From contig JNVV01000042.1 of NCBI GenBank assembly GCA_000733355.1, positions 237,192 through 301,191 on the forward strand: a stretch of DNA of 64,000 nt, given 5' to 3'. The notes beneath the pieces were generated by a model, which worked only from the letters and a program-made list of their open reading frames with translations, was not told where the DNA came from and searched no databases. Shown here piece by piece: positions 1-10,869 of the stretch; position 1 is the stretch's first letter, and each line of letters opens with the position of its first letter. The translations under genes and the position numbers were made by a program. The stretch comes from Falciphora oryzae (lineage: Eukaryota; Ascomycota; Sordariomycetes; Magnaporthales; Magnaporthaceae).

Positions 1-69
1 GGGAGGTCCGTAATAAAATCTATGGCCACCGTTTTCCAGGGCTGGTAATGCAGCTCCATAGGTTGTAGG

Positions 70-364
70 TGTCACACGGAAGAACCCGTGGACCTAACTA
101 GTCGGCATCACGAGTCGGCCTCACGGAGGGTCGAAGACCCGCATAGGCGGTCAACGGCCCTAAGGCCAAGCGGTGAAGGTCGGAAGGCAGTGTGAATCAT
201 GTACTCGATACTTCGCACGGATCACAAAGGGTCTATATAAACCCTGCCATCTCCTATGTCCTTCACGAAAGATTCCTTCCTCCTCAAGCATCTCTTGAGC
301 CCATAGAAAGATTATCTGCAATCTAGAGATTCTTTCTCCAAGCCGTCTTTGACCACTTGTTACA
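70..364 (+). repeat. Solo LTR of the Gypsy family inside Gypsy copy 1
   Basis: This 295-bp sequence begins TGTCACACGG and ends CTTGTTACA. It matches the LTRs at 6432-6726, 11725-12009 and 18410-18694. It lies in plus orientation inside the minus-strand integrase region. Direct repeats GTAGG flank it (65-69 and 365-369). Removing it with one GTAGG restores the integrase sequence as seen (reverse-complemented) at about 17190-17240 in copy 2. So a full element inserted here and then recombined between its LTRs. A TATA box (TATATAAA, about 233-240) lies within it. Confidence 0.95.
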
Positions 365-1723
365 GTAGGGGTCCAAAGGGGGTATGCCTTAGGGCTTTAT
401 TGCGTTGGCACTTTAGGCATCCCCTTACGTATTCCCGGATTTTTGCTTCGATATTAGGCTACCAAAAGTGCCGAGTAATTAATTCGAGGGTTTTATTTAT
501 ACCTATATGTCTAGCGACTTTTGTGTTATGTTCGGATTCGAGGACTTCCTTTTACAGGGCTTCCGTTGGCACCCACAATTTTTCCTTATAATAAAGGAGG
601 CTATCCTTAACTTTTTTACCCTTTTCGGGCTTTTGGAGGCGGCTTTGGTATTCGGGATCCGTAATACCAGCTTGCTTAACTTTGTTAGTAAATTCCGTAG
701 CCCATTTTAGAATTAGAATATTGCAAAGCCGGCTTGGGGATAAAAGGAAGGAAGATGCTCCTTGCGGCCGGGCTTTTCTTTGTCCCTTTAGGGCCGAAAT
801 TTTTGTTGGGAAGTGTTTTTTTTGCAGGATCGTCGTAATCGGCTGATTCTTACTCCCCCCTTTTTTAGGCTTGTGCTGGGGTAATTTCGATAGCATATCG
901 GCTTTTTCATTTTGCTTTCCTGGCCGGTAGTTGACTATAAACCAATAACCAGCCAGCTGTTGTGCCTATCTAGCTTGCCTTCGATTAAGGACTTTGGCCG
1001 TTAGGAAATATTCGAGGTTCCGGTGATTTGTATAAACCTTTATCCGGTGCTTTGCCCTTTTGAGGTAATGCCTCTACCTAGCGAAACAGTTGACGACCGC
1101 CAAAATTTTTTTATCGTGGATTTTATAGCTAATTTCGGCGGGCGACATTTTGCGTGAATGGAAGGCAACGGGGTGCAGTTTATTGGTTTCGGGGTCCCTT
1201 TGGGATAACACCCTTCCAAAGGCAAAGTCCGAAGCGTTTACTTCGATTTGCGCTGGGAGAAACGGATCGAAATGCCAAAGTATTAGAGGCGAAACGAAAG
1301 CGATTTTAAAAGCCTCGTAGGCCTGGTCCATTTCGGGGGTCCATCGCTATTGGCTTTTGGGCAAGGCGTTGGCCGTCGTTATAGGCCTAACGATTTTGGA
1401 AAACCTTTTGATAAACTTCCTATAAAAGTTAGCGAAGCCAATAAAGGATTAGGAGTTTTTAAGGCATTCGGAGGCTTCCTATTGCATAATGGCGTCCACT
1501 TTATCTTTAGACATTGCGATGCCATTGGGTCCTATTATGTAACCAAGGAATTCGACTTCGTGCACCCCCTAAACGCATTTGCAAGGGGCCACGGCTAAAT
1601 TATGCTTAGTAAAGCGGCGAAATACCTCCTTTACCAAGTTATCGTATTGTTCCTTAGTTTTAGCGTATATTAGGAGGTTATTTAGATATATAAGGAACCC
1701 GGCATCGATAAGGTTTATAAAAA

Positions 1724-2349
1724 TTTTAATATTGGGAGGTCAAATCGGGGATTTGCAGCGCAGTCACAGTGGCCAGCAGGGTCTCGGTTAGTTGGATTGG
1801 GCCCTGACAGGCGCTATAAATAGCGCTGTCGGGGCCCCAAGCTTAGTGGGTGGAACAGGCTTGTATTGCAGTTGAGGGGCGCCAACAATCGCTTCCCTCA
1901 TATACCCACCGACATCGATCCCGCGGGTTCTCCGCCGTGGGGGCTTCCGGTGCCGCGAGCGATTTTCCGAAAAATTATTTTGTGTGGGATTTCCAAAAAA
2001 TCGACCCACGGCCACCAAACTCATCTCCGCGTTGGGCCTCCAATTCTGACTTGTGCAAATTGACTCCTGACCAATTCTGTGCAGAGTAGATGTGCAGGGT
2101 AGGCGAGTCAGTGCGACCCACAACGGCTGACTTGGGTGCTTAGGCATCCTACAGGGGCTACAGGCCACCTTCAGGCTTTCGGTAAGCGCTGTAGATGCTG
2201 TAAGCCACCCCCGGGTACGCTATAAGCCCTGCCCGCTACTCCTGTGCACAACCCCACAACAGTACAGGGTAGATAATCTAATAAGAGTAGTACATGGTAG
2301 GTTGGGCCTATGCACCCAACCTAGGCTAAATACATTAGTTCTTTTAACA
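1724..2349. mobile_element. Solo LTR of an unrelated retrotransposon in the RT region
   Basis: A 626-bp block absent from the equivalent place in Gypsy copy 2 (about 15830-15870). Its ends read TTTTAATATTGGG and CTTTTAACA, close to the classic TGTTAA...TTAACA LTR termini with one base changed. It is flanked by AAAAA direct repeats (1719-1723 and 2350-2354), and deleting it with one repeat restores the RT reading. It contains a TATAAATA box near 1818 but no convincing coding sequence. The ends and 5-bp duplication suggest a solo LTR, perhaps of Copia type; the superfamily is a guess. The short ORFs inside it are not genes. Confidence 0.78.
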
Positions 2350-3439
2350 AAAAATATAGTTTATTATGCTTTAGAAAGTGGCAGGCGCGTTAATAAGGCC
2401 CATAGGCATAACCGTAAATTCGAAAACGCCGTATTTGTAGCGGAAAGCTGTAAGCCATTCGTGACCTTTTTTCATTCGAATTAGGTTAAACCCGGTTTTA
2501 AGGTCGATTTTCGTTTTCCATTTGGCATTCCGAAATCGATCCTAAAGCTCCGTAATAAACGGGATAGGGCACCGAATCGGGATCGTTTTAGCGTTAACGT
2601 CCCTATAATCGACCACCACCCTTAAAGGATTAAGGGGGTTTTTTTTTGTGCGAATATAAGGGGCGAACTGTTAGCAGTTTTGCATGGCCTAATTTTGCCG
2701 GTTTGCATATGCTTTTCCAGCTAAGGTTTTAAAACGTCCAGCTCCTTTTGGCTTATTTGGTATAGGGGGCTATGGGTTAATTGAGCTTTTTCTTTAAAGT
2801 GAATTTCGTGGTCCCAGGGCTGATAATCGGGAAAACGGGTGGCAGCCGCTTCCGTCATAATAGGGAGGAATTCCCTAAACTCCTTTGGTACCGATTCGAA
2901 GCCGTTCGAATCTGCTTTGGCCACTTCCTTAAGGGAAGGAATACCATGCCCGTATTTAATGGCCGCAATAACTGCGGGTTTAACCGTTTTTATATCCTTT
3001 CGAAGGCGTAAGCCTTTTAGGGGCCGTAAGTCCTGTAGCTTCTGGGCCCGGGGTTTGTTGCACTTCCGGCATTTATCCGAATCCATGCGGATATCCCGAA
3101 AGTCGCGATCTAATAAGCCCAACGGTAGGTGTTGCCTTTGCTATGCGAAAGGTAGGATAACGTCGCAATCTGGATCTGTAGGACTAATTTCGAACGTTTC
3201 CGTAAAATAGTGCGTTTTGTGCCGGAAGGTAACGTCGACCACTAGTTGCTTTCCGGCTTTTGGTTCGACCGCCTTTAAAAAGGTAGTTATAATGCGGGGA
3301 ATAGTTTTATCAACTAAATGCCTTGGAAGCTGCTTAGCTATTTTGTCCGAAATAACCTTTGTATCGCTACCTCCGTCCAAAAGGACCCGAACAGGTATCT
3401 CCTTCGATCCCTTTGCCCGTATATACATACGGAGGATCG

Positions 3440-6420
3440 GCCTTGCGAGCTCCTTATCCGTTAGGGGCTTTCGGGCAGCAGCGATGGTCGATGGTTGTTA
3501 ACAGTCATCGTCCGATTCCGAATCTAACAGCTCGAAGATTCGGGATTTGGTAAGGGCGTTTCCTTCCAGGGCTTTCGAAACGAGGCCGGCGATTTTGGCC
3601 TTTTTAGCCCGTGGCTGTTCCTTTTATTCGTCCGTTACAGGGCGTTTAAGGATGGATTTAGCTCCGGCCGTTTTTGCAAATGCAAAAGGAAGTTCTTTGC
3701 CGTTAATGTCCTTTTTAGCGTAGCATTCCAACGTATAGTGCCCTTTTCTTCCGCAGCGCCAGCAATCGGCTTTAGCCAACTTTCGTGCGTCGATATCGCG
3801 TTATTCGACCCTTTCAAATGCCAGTTTAGTCGTAATCTAAACGTTACTCTTTTTATCGGCCTTATCGTTAGCCTTCTTTCCAAAACGGGAGCTTAAAGAT
3901 GGATTTTGGCTTTTGTCCTTAAAGCCTTTGCTTTGGCGACGGCCCGCGTTCGAACGTTCCGAAGTCGAAACGGGCTCGTTTTTTCCCTTATCCTTCGGGG
4001 TTAGCCCAGGGTCTTAAAGCGTAACCTCGTGGATTTTGCCGGCCTCCTAAATTGCAGCAAGGAATTCTTCGTCCGTATTAGGGATTCTTCTGCAACGGGA
4101 ATATACCAATTTAGTAATTTCCTTTAGAAGGGTGCGGGAAATGTACTCCCTAAATATGACGCCGGACCATTGGACCGCTTCGTTAAGGTTAAGGAGCTCA
4201 GTAAAGTACTAAACGGTATCTCTTTTATACTTAAGCTCCCGCATTTTTTTAGCGTTGCGGTAGTGTTCGGTAGCGTCCCGGAAGCGTTTTTATAATGCCG
4301 CCGAATAGGCCCGCCAGTTGTTTTCGAACTGCGTGCTTTAAAGGGACCGAAAGCGTTGATGGTACCAAATTTGTACGTTTTCCGTAAATAGGGACCCGAC
4401 CCAATTGATTTTAACTATATCGTTAAGAAAGCTTTCGACGTAGGTTTCTATATAGGAGGTAACGCGAAGCTACTATGGCCTAAATTTAGCCAAATCCTTG
4501 CCGTCGTAACTGGGTGGCTTATTAAACTGGACTGGGTTAATAACGGCCGTAGGGATCCGATTATACGGGTAAGCAGTTCCCTATTGGATGGCTTTAATAA
4601 AGTCCCGCAAATCGGGGTCCTTAAAGGCCCGTCCGTTATTTTCGGGGGCATCGTTTTCCAAGGAGGAATCTGAAGGTTTTGAAGGTTCCGAAGGAATAGC
4701 AATATGCTTGGGAGGTTCGTTAGGTGGCCCCTGGGGAGGCCCCTAAACGAATCCTCTAAAGCTTCCCGAATGCTTGGGACCTGCCGTAACGGCCTTGTAC
4801 TGTTATTAGGCAGCGAAGGCAATAGCCCGAACTTGTTGCCGTCGGAAGTTATCGGACGATAGGGGTGTTACGGCCAGAATAATGGAGGCACGCTAGCCTT
4901 GCATTGGCGCTATGAACGAAGATTCTACATTAAGGAAAGGGAAAGGAAAGGCGCTGGTCGCGCCGGCACGACACGCGTTTAAAATTGTCGCGATTTGTGT
5001 AGCTTGCATGCTTGTATCTGCCCCATAGCTGCCCCACAGCTGTGGCGGTGCCACTGGACGTATGGCTTGTGGCGGGACCGTTACAAGGGGGTCTTAAAAG
5101 CCCTGGCGTAATGATGCCGACGTTTTAAACGCCGATTGGGGCAATGGTTTCTCCGTGGAAAGGACGGGTTTTTCCCTTTCTGGAATGCTTTAACGTAAGC
5201 CCGGTAAAAGGGACGACCTTTAAAGGGCCGAAAGTACCGTAGCTGATTTAAGCCGCCTTTTTTATGCCGCAAATCGCCGGCTTTCCCGTACGGCGTCCTT
5301 AACAAGCTGGTGAATTTGGGCCAATATGCGTCGTTCAGCATTAGTAAGGGCCTCGGGCGATACGTGCTCCTTGGTTAGGAGATCCTGGATTTGGGCATCT
5401 TTATCGACGGCCCAGTTAGTAACTCCCTTTTCGAAAGTGGAAAGTCGTGCTTGTAGGTCCTGCAAGTGGTTTTATTAGGCCCGAATAACGTCCCGGAGCT
5501 AAACTAGGGCCTCCAAACGGATTTGTTGCTCTTCGGCCAAAGTGGCGACCGTAGCCCAGATTTGTTATGCAAATGCCTAGCTTTCTCCGATAATCCGTTG
5601 CCGGAATGCCTTTTATTAATCGGCGGAAGCGATTAGGCCTTCTTTATATAAGGAAACGACGGTATAGTACGCGTAGGTGATGCGGTCGTAATAGGTTTTA
5701 ATTTCGCGGATTTGTTCCCAATCGGCGAGGATTTCCTAGCTTATACCTCGGGATAGGACCGAAATTGCTTCGTGCGTGCTAATAAATTCCCGCTAGATTT
5801 CGGTCATCCAACCCGGTGGGTTTTAAAGGCGTCTTACGGATATAAAGGCTTATTGTTCAAAGGCCATATTAAAAGGGGGTGCCAAATAAAGGATAAGTGC
5901 CCCTTAATCGTCGAACATAGGGGTATTTTGACGTTCTTCCGGTGTAAACCGGGAGGGGCCTTCGGGGGCTTTTCCGGCCGCTTTCCCAAATTAGGCCGGC
6001 ATGGTATCGGCAGGCATACCGGAATCGCTAGGAAAAAAAGGGGATTCCGTTAATTCCACAGCCGACATACCAAAATCGCTTGGTAAGGAAAGAAATGTCG
6101 TTGCAGACGAGATAAAGGGGTCCGGTTCCCTGTATTTTTGGGCAGCGTAAAATCCCAAAGGTACAAAGGAAATCCTCCGGCCTTTTTTGGAATCCCGTAA
6201 TTTCGCCAGGGCGATTAAAAGGGTAAAACGACCCTCCTATATATTCTTCTCGCTTTCACCCATTCGAAAACACCGGTAACAGTCAAAATGTCTGTGGTAT
6301 GGCCCCAGGGTTTTATTCGCTAAAAAAGGCAACAGTTGGGGCTTGGGGGTACCGACTGACAGGGCCTCTCCAAAGCTTAGGAGGAAAGATAGTAAGGCTT
6401 CCGTCAGGGGGCAAAGCGTA
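3440..6420 (-). pseudogene. gag: Gypsy copy 1 gag, decayed
   Basis: This is the region between the 5' LTR and the protease on the minus strand. It carries a CCHC zinc knuckle at about 3775-3725, translating to CWRCGRKGHYTLEC (C-X2-C-X4-H-X4-C), the nucleic-acid-binding end of Gag nucleocapsid. The rest of the capsid part aligns with copy 2 but is broken by many stops and frameshifts, so no long ORF survives. Gag would have formed virus-like particles packaging the element RNA. No cellular function is implied. Confidence 0.8.
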
Positions 6421-6431
6421 AAAAGATTATT
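6421..6431 (-). other. Primer-binding site, likely self-priming
   Basis: The 11 bases just inside the 5' LTR read AATAATCTTTT on the element strand. They do not begin with the TGG complement of a tRNA 3' end. They are complementary over ten bases (AAAGATTATT) to a site inside the same LTR (about 6479-6491). This is the arrangement known from Tf1/sushi-type chromoviruses, where the 5' end of the RNA folds back to prime reverse transcription. Confidence 0.6.
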
Positions 6432-6726
6432 TGTAACAAGGGGTCAAAAACGGCTTGGAAAAAGAATCTCTAGATTGCAAATAATCTTTCTATGGGCTCA
6501 AAAGATGCTTGAAGAAAAAGGAATCTTTCGTAAAGGATATAAGAGATGGCAGGGTTTATATAAACCCTTTGTGATCCGTGCGAAATATCGAATACATGAT
6601 TCACACTGCCTTCCGACCTTCACCGCTTGGCCTTAGGGCCGTTGACCGCCTATGCGGGTTTTCGACCCTCCGTAAGGCCGACTCGTAATGCCGACTAGTT
6701 AGGTTTACGGGTTCTTCCGTGTAACA
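6432..6726 (-). repeat. 5' LTR of Gypsy copy 1
   Basis: A 295-bp LTR reading TGTTACACGG to CCTTGTTACA on the minus strand, the same family as 70-364 (plus strand). It includes a TATATAAA promoter box and, about 70 bp downstream, the AGAAAGATTATT motif that pairs with the primer-binding site. The base after it (6727) belongs to the host transposon. Confidence 0.93.
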
Positions 6727-7923
6727 GTACGTAGGTATAAGCTTTTAAAAATTGACGCTTTCCTACCATTGTAAAGCAGGTAAATAAAGCTTGGGACCCT
6801 AGTTTTTAGCGGTAGGCGTGTTTAAAAGGGCTGAAAACGGATAAATCTAATAGTTGCAGAAAGTGAGAGGTATGGGCAGGTAAATATAGTAGATAAACGT
6901 CGTTTTGCAGGCAAAAAAACATAAACTTTTTGGTTACGTGGGATCCGTGGCTATCCAGTATTAAAAAACGTGGTGTAGGGGCAGGGGGTTAGGTGCTCGG
7001 GAGGAAAACTTTTTGCAACCACTCGACTCCAGTGCTGTTAGTGGTCCACCTGTTGTTTGTTGCAGTGAATTCCCAGCTTTTAAAAGGGCTTAAATCTTTT
7101 GGAAACCACTGCTCCTGCACGCTTTTCCCTTTAAATATAATAAGCGGAAAAAGGGCGACCTCTGTAGCCGAAACGCACTCGATAAAAGAGGTCCAAATGC
7201 GGGTTCCGGGCTTTTTTTTTTTGCAAAAGCCGGGCCTTTGCAAAGCCTAAAACAAGCCCGTTACCCGTTTTACCCTTTTGTAGGCCCCCTTCGTTAGTGT
7301 TGTACGTATTTTCCGGCTTTATTTGGGCCACCTTGGGGACTAGCAGGCGTGCCTACCACTTTTTTATTATAGTAGTAGTAGCGCCTTTAACCCGTGCGAG
7401 TTCTATGCGCCGCGTTCTCCCGGTACGGATCTCCGGATATCGGCCTAAAAAACCGCGTATCCAGTGCTTCCCTAGGGGCTGGGAGACTTCCCGTTAAAGT
7501 AGAATCTTTTGCGCAAAAAAGCGGACTTTTGCGTGCGTCGGTGGGAGCCCCAGGGAGGCCTGAAAAAGCACCCAATCTGCTAGGCGCTTCTCCTGCTCCG
7601 GAGGTATCCGCTGATACTGTTCTTAAGCCTGTCGGCCGGGTAGAGATCCCGTTAGACGCCGGCGTAGGGTGGTCCTCGGTATGCCCCAAAGTCGGGCGGC
7701 CTGCGAGATAGGTACCCTTCTTTGCACGGCCTCGACGGCCCGTTCGACATCTTTTTCGGTATACTGTTTCTCTGGCATATGGGCATTGGATTGCAGTAAA
7801 AAGTATAGAAAACGGATCAGAATTGCGAGATCTGCAGCGAGTTGAAGACGTGGCCATATCTGAGGCAGTGGGCCCGTTTGGGGTGGCCGGAAGGGGGGGT
7901 GGCCGACAGGGGGTGCACTGACT
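6727..7923 (-). mobile_element. pogo/Fot1-like DNA transposon, right-hand part
   Basis: The element ends at 7923 with a terminus reading AGTCAGTGCACCCCCTGTCGG on the minus strand, followed by the dinucleotide TA (7924-7925) expected as target duplication for Tc1/mariner-pogo elements. The same terminus bounds the 12-kb element at 10872-23025, so the two are one family. Its transposase gene points left and is cut off by Gypsy copy 1. The other end lies outside the window. Confidence 0.82.
6733..7778 (-). pseudogene. pogo-type transposase, broken
   Basis: Reading leftwards from an ATG at 7778 gives MPEKQYTEKDVERAVEAVQ, then SQAARLWGIPRTTLRRRL, a textbook psq-type helix-turn-helix. A CENP-B/Tc5-like DNA-binding part follows, then DDE-superfamily blocks: WTSFIECVSATEVALFPLI (7190s), the catalytic-aspartate motif LILDSHGSH (about 6950) and LPAHTSHFLQLLDLSVFSPF (about 6870). 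Stops and at least one frameshift break it, and Gypsy copy 1 removes the 3' end. It would have cut and pasted its element at TA sites. It is a plausible past source of transposase for the related element at 10872-23025. Confidence 0.85.
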
Positions 7924-7961
7924 TAGGCCGTGGTTGAAGGACTACGGAAGCTCTCTTCGAG

Positions 7962-8681
7962 CTAAGGCAAAACGGGGAGGACTGCCATGGCTGACTGGAG
8001 GTATTCCAGACTCTGCACCACGGTCTCCTCAGGGAGTCCCCACACGTGAGTGAACTTGCCGTAGTGGCGGATGCTTCGATCGTTGATGATGGCCCTCACT
8101 CTCACGACGCGCATGTGTATGAACAATACAAAGGACATCAGTATCCCCTCGAGTCGCCACATGGGCAGCTTCTTGACCTCGGGCGGCTGGCACGCCCACA
8201 GGTCGAGGCGGATCAGGATCTCGATGAACGAGCTGTCCAGCTCCTCCCGCTGCACCTCGACGCGCGGGCCCTCGGGTATCTCCCCGGGCCGGTGCGCGGC
8301 GCCGTGGTGCCAGAAAATTACGGGGCAGCGGCCGCTATTCTCAGCATAGATGTCGTGCTGATTGGCGTGGTCGATGTCGACCTCGGCGTGCAGCGGGAAG
8401 TGCTCGGGGACGGCCTCGTCGACGTTCTCGTGCAGCCGGAGCCAGTCGGCGGGCCGGAAGGTCACGGACCGGCCTTTGTGCTTGGCTACGGCCGGGTCGA
8501 AGCGGTGCTCGAGGACGAGGCCGCAGCGCAGCTCGAGCGTGTAGCTGCGGCGCTGGATGGGCTCGCGGTTGAAATCGTCGGCGAAGGCGATGGAGGAGCG
8601 GGTGGGGTGGTCCCGGTAGGTGTCGACGATGCGGTCGGCTAAGGCCAGGACGGCTGGGGATGAGGTCCACGTGTTGTTCAT
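7962..8681 (-). CDS. Hypothetical protein
   Basis: An uninterrupted 239-residue frame with an ATG at 8681, GC-rich and codon-biased like the host genes rather than like the adjacent AT-rich repeats. I recognise no domain, signal peptide or strong membrane segment. The middle is rich in His and acidic residues (HAEVDIDHANQHDIY), and the C-terminal third has a hydrophobic patch (ILMSFVLFIHM) that may be a buried strand. The opposite strand is also open, a common side effect of GC-rich coding. It lies directly beside a transposon end, so truncation of a larger gene is possible. Its reality as a gene is likely; its function is unknown. Confidence 0.55.
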   Translation of the reverse strand: MNNTWTSSPAVLALADRIVDTYRDHPTRSSIAFADDFNREPIQRRSYTLELRCGLVLEHRFDPAVAKHKGRSVTFRPADWLRLHENVDEAVPEHFPLHAEVDIDHANQHDIYAENSGRCPVIFWHHGAAHRPGEIPEGPRVEVQREELDSSFIEILIRLDLWACQPPEVKKLPMWRLEGILMSFVLFIHMRVVRVRAIINDRSIRHYGKFTHVWGLPEETVVQSLEYLQSAMAVLPVLP

Positions 8682-10261
8682 GGCGGTTCCGGAGAGACCT
8701 TCAGAGGTATTCGTTCAGGGACGGGGCTGGTAATTCCTAGAGTTCAAACCCGCAAGCCTGGCACATTGACGGTGCAAAGAATTCTTAAAGGCGACGGGAA
8801 AAGGTCGATCTCGCGGAACATTCAAGCAGCCGCTACGGCTGAACGTGCTCGGTGTGCACTGTAACTATCCTCGAGGACAGCGTAATATCTCCTTGATTCT
8901 TGGCGAGTACCGATGCACCCCGGGGGAGTGACACAAATTGAACAGTGACCGCGAGAGGGAGAGCGAACACGCATGGCAGGAGTTGATTGATCCAAGGGAT
9001 GAGTTTTTGGCTAGGGGAACGCACAGCAATTACGGCCATACGACAGTCACGGTTGCACAGCGTGGGAGATGGAGTACGTTGTGTAGCTGCTCGAGTCGCT
9101 CGAACGTGGCACCGAAGACGATCGCTTGTTGGAATGGCGTGAGAGCTGAGTTGAGATATCTCGTGAGGTCTTTTCAACCGTTCTCGAATTCAGCCCGGAC
9201 ACAGCTGTTCTCTCTATCAGCCGGGCAGGTTTAAAACTTACAACTTATAATCGATACTAGTAACCTCCCGCTTCGCAGTCTCGTAAGGTTAAAGTCGACA
9301 ATTCTAGGGACTGATTATTCGATTCGCTGAGTAACGAGCTGTAGTCCATCGGATCTCGCGTTATAAAAAGCGGATACAGAGAGCGCAGAGGCCTTATCCT
9401 CGCTCAAACTGTTTGAAGCCATTCCTCGAGTTTGATGAGACTGGGGAAATCTCCTCTGTAGCTGAGATCGTCCGACCTGCTTCTGTTTCTTTTGAGAGTC
9501 GTCCCCATCTTTTCCTCGGCAGATACCTGGTCCGCATCTTCTCTTCCAGGGGGGAGGTCTACGGGTGCGCTGTGGTGCGCGGGGGCCGGGGCGGCGGCGG
9601 CATCGCACTCCTTCGGGCCGGCGGGCCGCCGAAGAGAGCGTGCCGTGCCACCCTATTGGCTAGGGGGGCTGTTGGCAACGGCATGCTGCCGTTGCCAGCG
9701 CCGTTGGCGGGTGTAGTGTCGGTATTGGATCGCTGGATTGGCGGGTGTTACGAATTTATATGCAATTTGGCAGTGTGCACTAACAGCACAATGCTAATAA
9801 TTGATAGGTTGGAACCGGATCTTGCATCACACTTTAGCGCGCACTTCCCTTCCCAGACAACTGGCAGACAAGCTACCAGCACAGACGTGACCCCTGTACT
9901 TCCGTTTGTACCGATTAGCTCTTGAACCGCCCGGCACAGCTGATCACGCCCAAACCAAGGCGAACGGTGCCCAACGAAAGAGCAGACCGAACAAAACATG
10001 CACAGTAGCAAGCCTCACTCGAGATTGATGACTCATTGATGCCCGACGGTCGCCTCTGGGGGCCAACGGCCGCACGGACCAGGAAAGCACGGGCGTAGCA
10101 AGCAGAACAGGCAGGATCAGGGACCCCTAAGAGCATCTCCAAGTCCTCTATCCTGAGCCCTTGTCTAACTTCCGCCGGCACTTCACAGCAATTTCCGAAG
10201 TGCATTTCCATTTTACGCTATCCAATACAGCTCTCTTCCCAACCGCCTACGAGATCCCGCG
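8682..10261. other. Intergenic, no gene recognised
   Basis: Short ORFs on both strands here lack recognisable motifs, and several have no ATG start. I see no tRNA, terminal repeats or transposon ends. It may hold the upstream region of the HET pseudogene that starts at 10262. Confidence 0.5.
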
Positions 10262-10869
10262 ATGCACCTCATCAATGTCAAAACAAAAAAGCTAAAGGAC
10301 TTTGGCGGCAACTGTGACGGTCCGGGTGGCTGTCGCACGCGCCTATATGAACCTCATGTCGAGTCATGTCATACATGACTTGGCATCGTACCCTTTTGGG
10401 GGTGTGTGCCGTAGTGGGGAGGGTTCATTCCATTCGTTACAGCAACCCCCAAATCCCCCAATATGCTGTGCTATCACATACTTGGGGCAAAGCCGCTGAA
10501 AAGCTCACTTTTCAAGACGTAAAAAATGGAAGCGTTAACAAACCTGGCGTCGGCGCGAATAAGTTTTAAAAATGTTGTCGGCTAGCTAAGCTGCACGGCC
10601 TTAGCTACGTTTGGATCGATACCTGCTGCATCGACAAAAAGTACTTGGAAGGGCTCCGGGAGGCTATCAACTTTGTGTTTCGATAGTATCGGGATACACG
10701 CGTTTGCTTTGTGTTCCTCGCCGACGTTCCCCCTGGTAATGTGTAACAGGTCTCGACCCTACTATAGCAAGCTACAGCAGTGTCAAGCCTGGAAAAGGGG
10801 GGGTTCTCTCAGGGAGATCTCAGAGGTCCAGCAGCTCAACAGTCGTATTCGTGCAGGGCTAAAGAAGCC
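10262..10869 (+). pseudogene. HET-domain (heterokaryon incompatibility) gene, N-terminal fragment, decayed
   Basis: The ATG at 10262 gives MHLINVKTKKL, the usual opening of HET proteins. After a frameshift the domain signature follows: YAVLSHTWG (about 10460), LTFQDV, then KCCRLAKLHGLSYVWIDTCC (about 10575-10630), CIDK, and YRDTRVCFVFLADVPPG. HET domains trigger cell death in fungal allorecognition. The sequence carries in-frame stops where Trp is expected (VFR*YRD) and elsewhere (NKF*KCC), all TAA/TAG. It ends at 10869, one base before the TA target site of the inserted element at 10872. Downstream sequence on the same strand after that element (from 23026) may include the rest of the same gene. 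It cannot produce a full HET protein. Confidence 0.85.

Larger units (their letters stand above)
1..3428 (-). pseudogene. pol: Gypsy copy 1 pol (protease, RT, RNase H, integrase), decayed
   Basis: Read right to left. The protease (3428-3141) keeps the active-site-like string LLDGGSDT. RT follows (3122 to about 2355, then about 1723 to 1374 after a solo-LTR interruption); its YLDD-type box reads YLNNLL at about 1668-1700, both aspartates replaced by asparagine through G-to-A changes. RNase H (about 1331-1050) has VNASDFAFG where VDASDFA is expected. The integrase segment (about 900-1) continues past the edge and is interrupted by the solo LTR at 70-364. The protein would have replicated the element by reverse transcription and integration. 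Lost metal-binding residues and several stops rule out activity. D-to-N changes plus TAG/TAA stops point to RIP rather than random decay. Confidence 0.88.
1..6726 (-). mobile_element. Ty3/Gypsy chromovirus copy 1, partial
   Basis: This is an LTR retrotransposon on the minus strand. Its 5' LTR is at the right (6432-6726) and gag, protease, reverse transcriptase, RNase H and integrase follow leftwards. The 3' part lies beyond the left edge. Domain order protease-RT-RNase H-integrase is that of Ty3/Gypsy, and it aligns segment by segment with the complete copy at 11725-18694, whose integrase ends in a chromodomain. Many in-frame stops, all TAA or TAG where I read them, and lost catalytic residues show it is dead. 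Two later insertions interrupt it (70-364 and 1724-2349). It appears inserted into the pogo-like transposon at 6727-7923. The matching target duplication cannot be checked because the left end is missing. Confidence 0.93.

Noticed and set aside
1788..2168. 126-residue frame inside the 626-bp solo LTR
   Set aside because: It lies wholly in non-coding LTR sequence and has no motif.
8046..8642. 198-residue plus-strand frame opposite the hypothetical gene at 7962-8681
   Set aside because: The minus frame starts with a true ATG and has more protein-like composition; the plus frame starts at GTG and is Val/Gly/Asp-rich as expected of a shadow. I remain only moderately sure.
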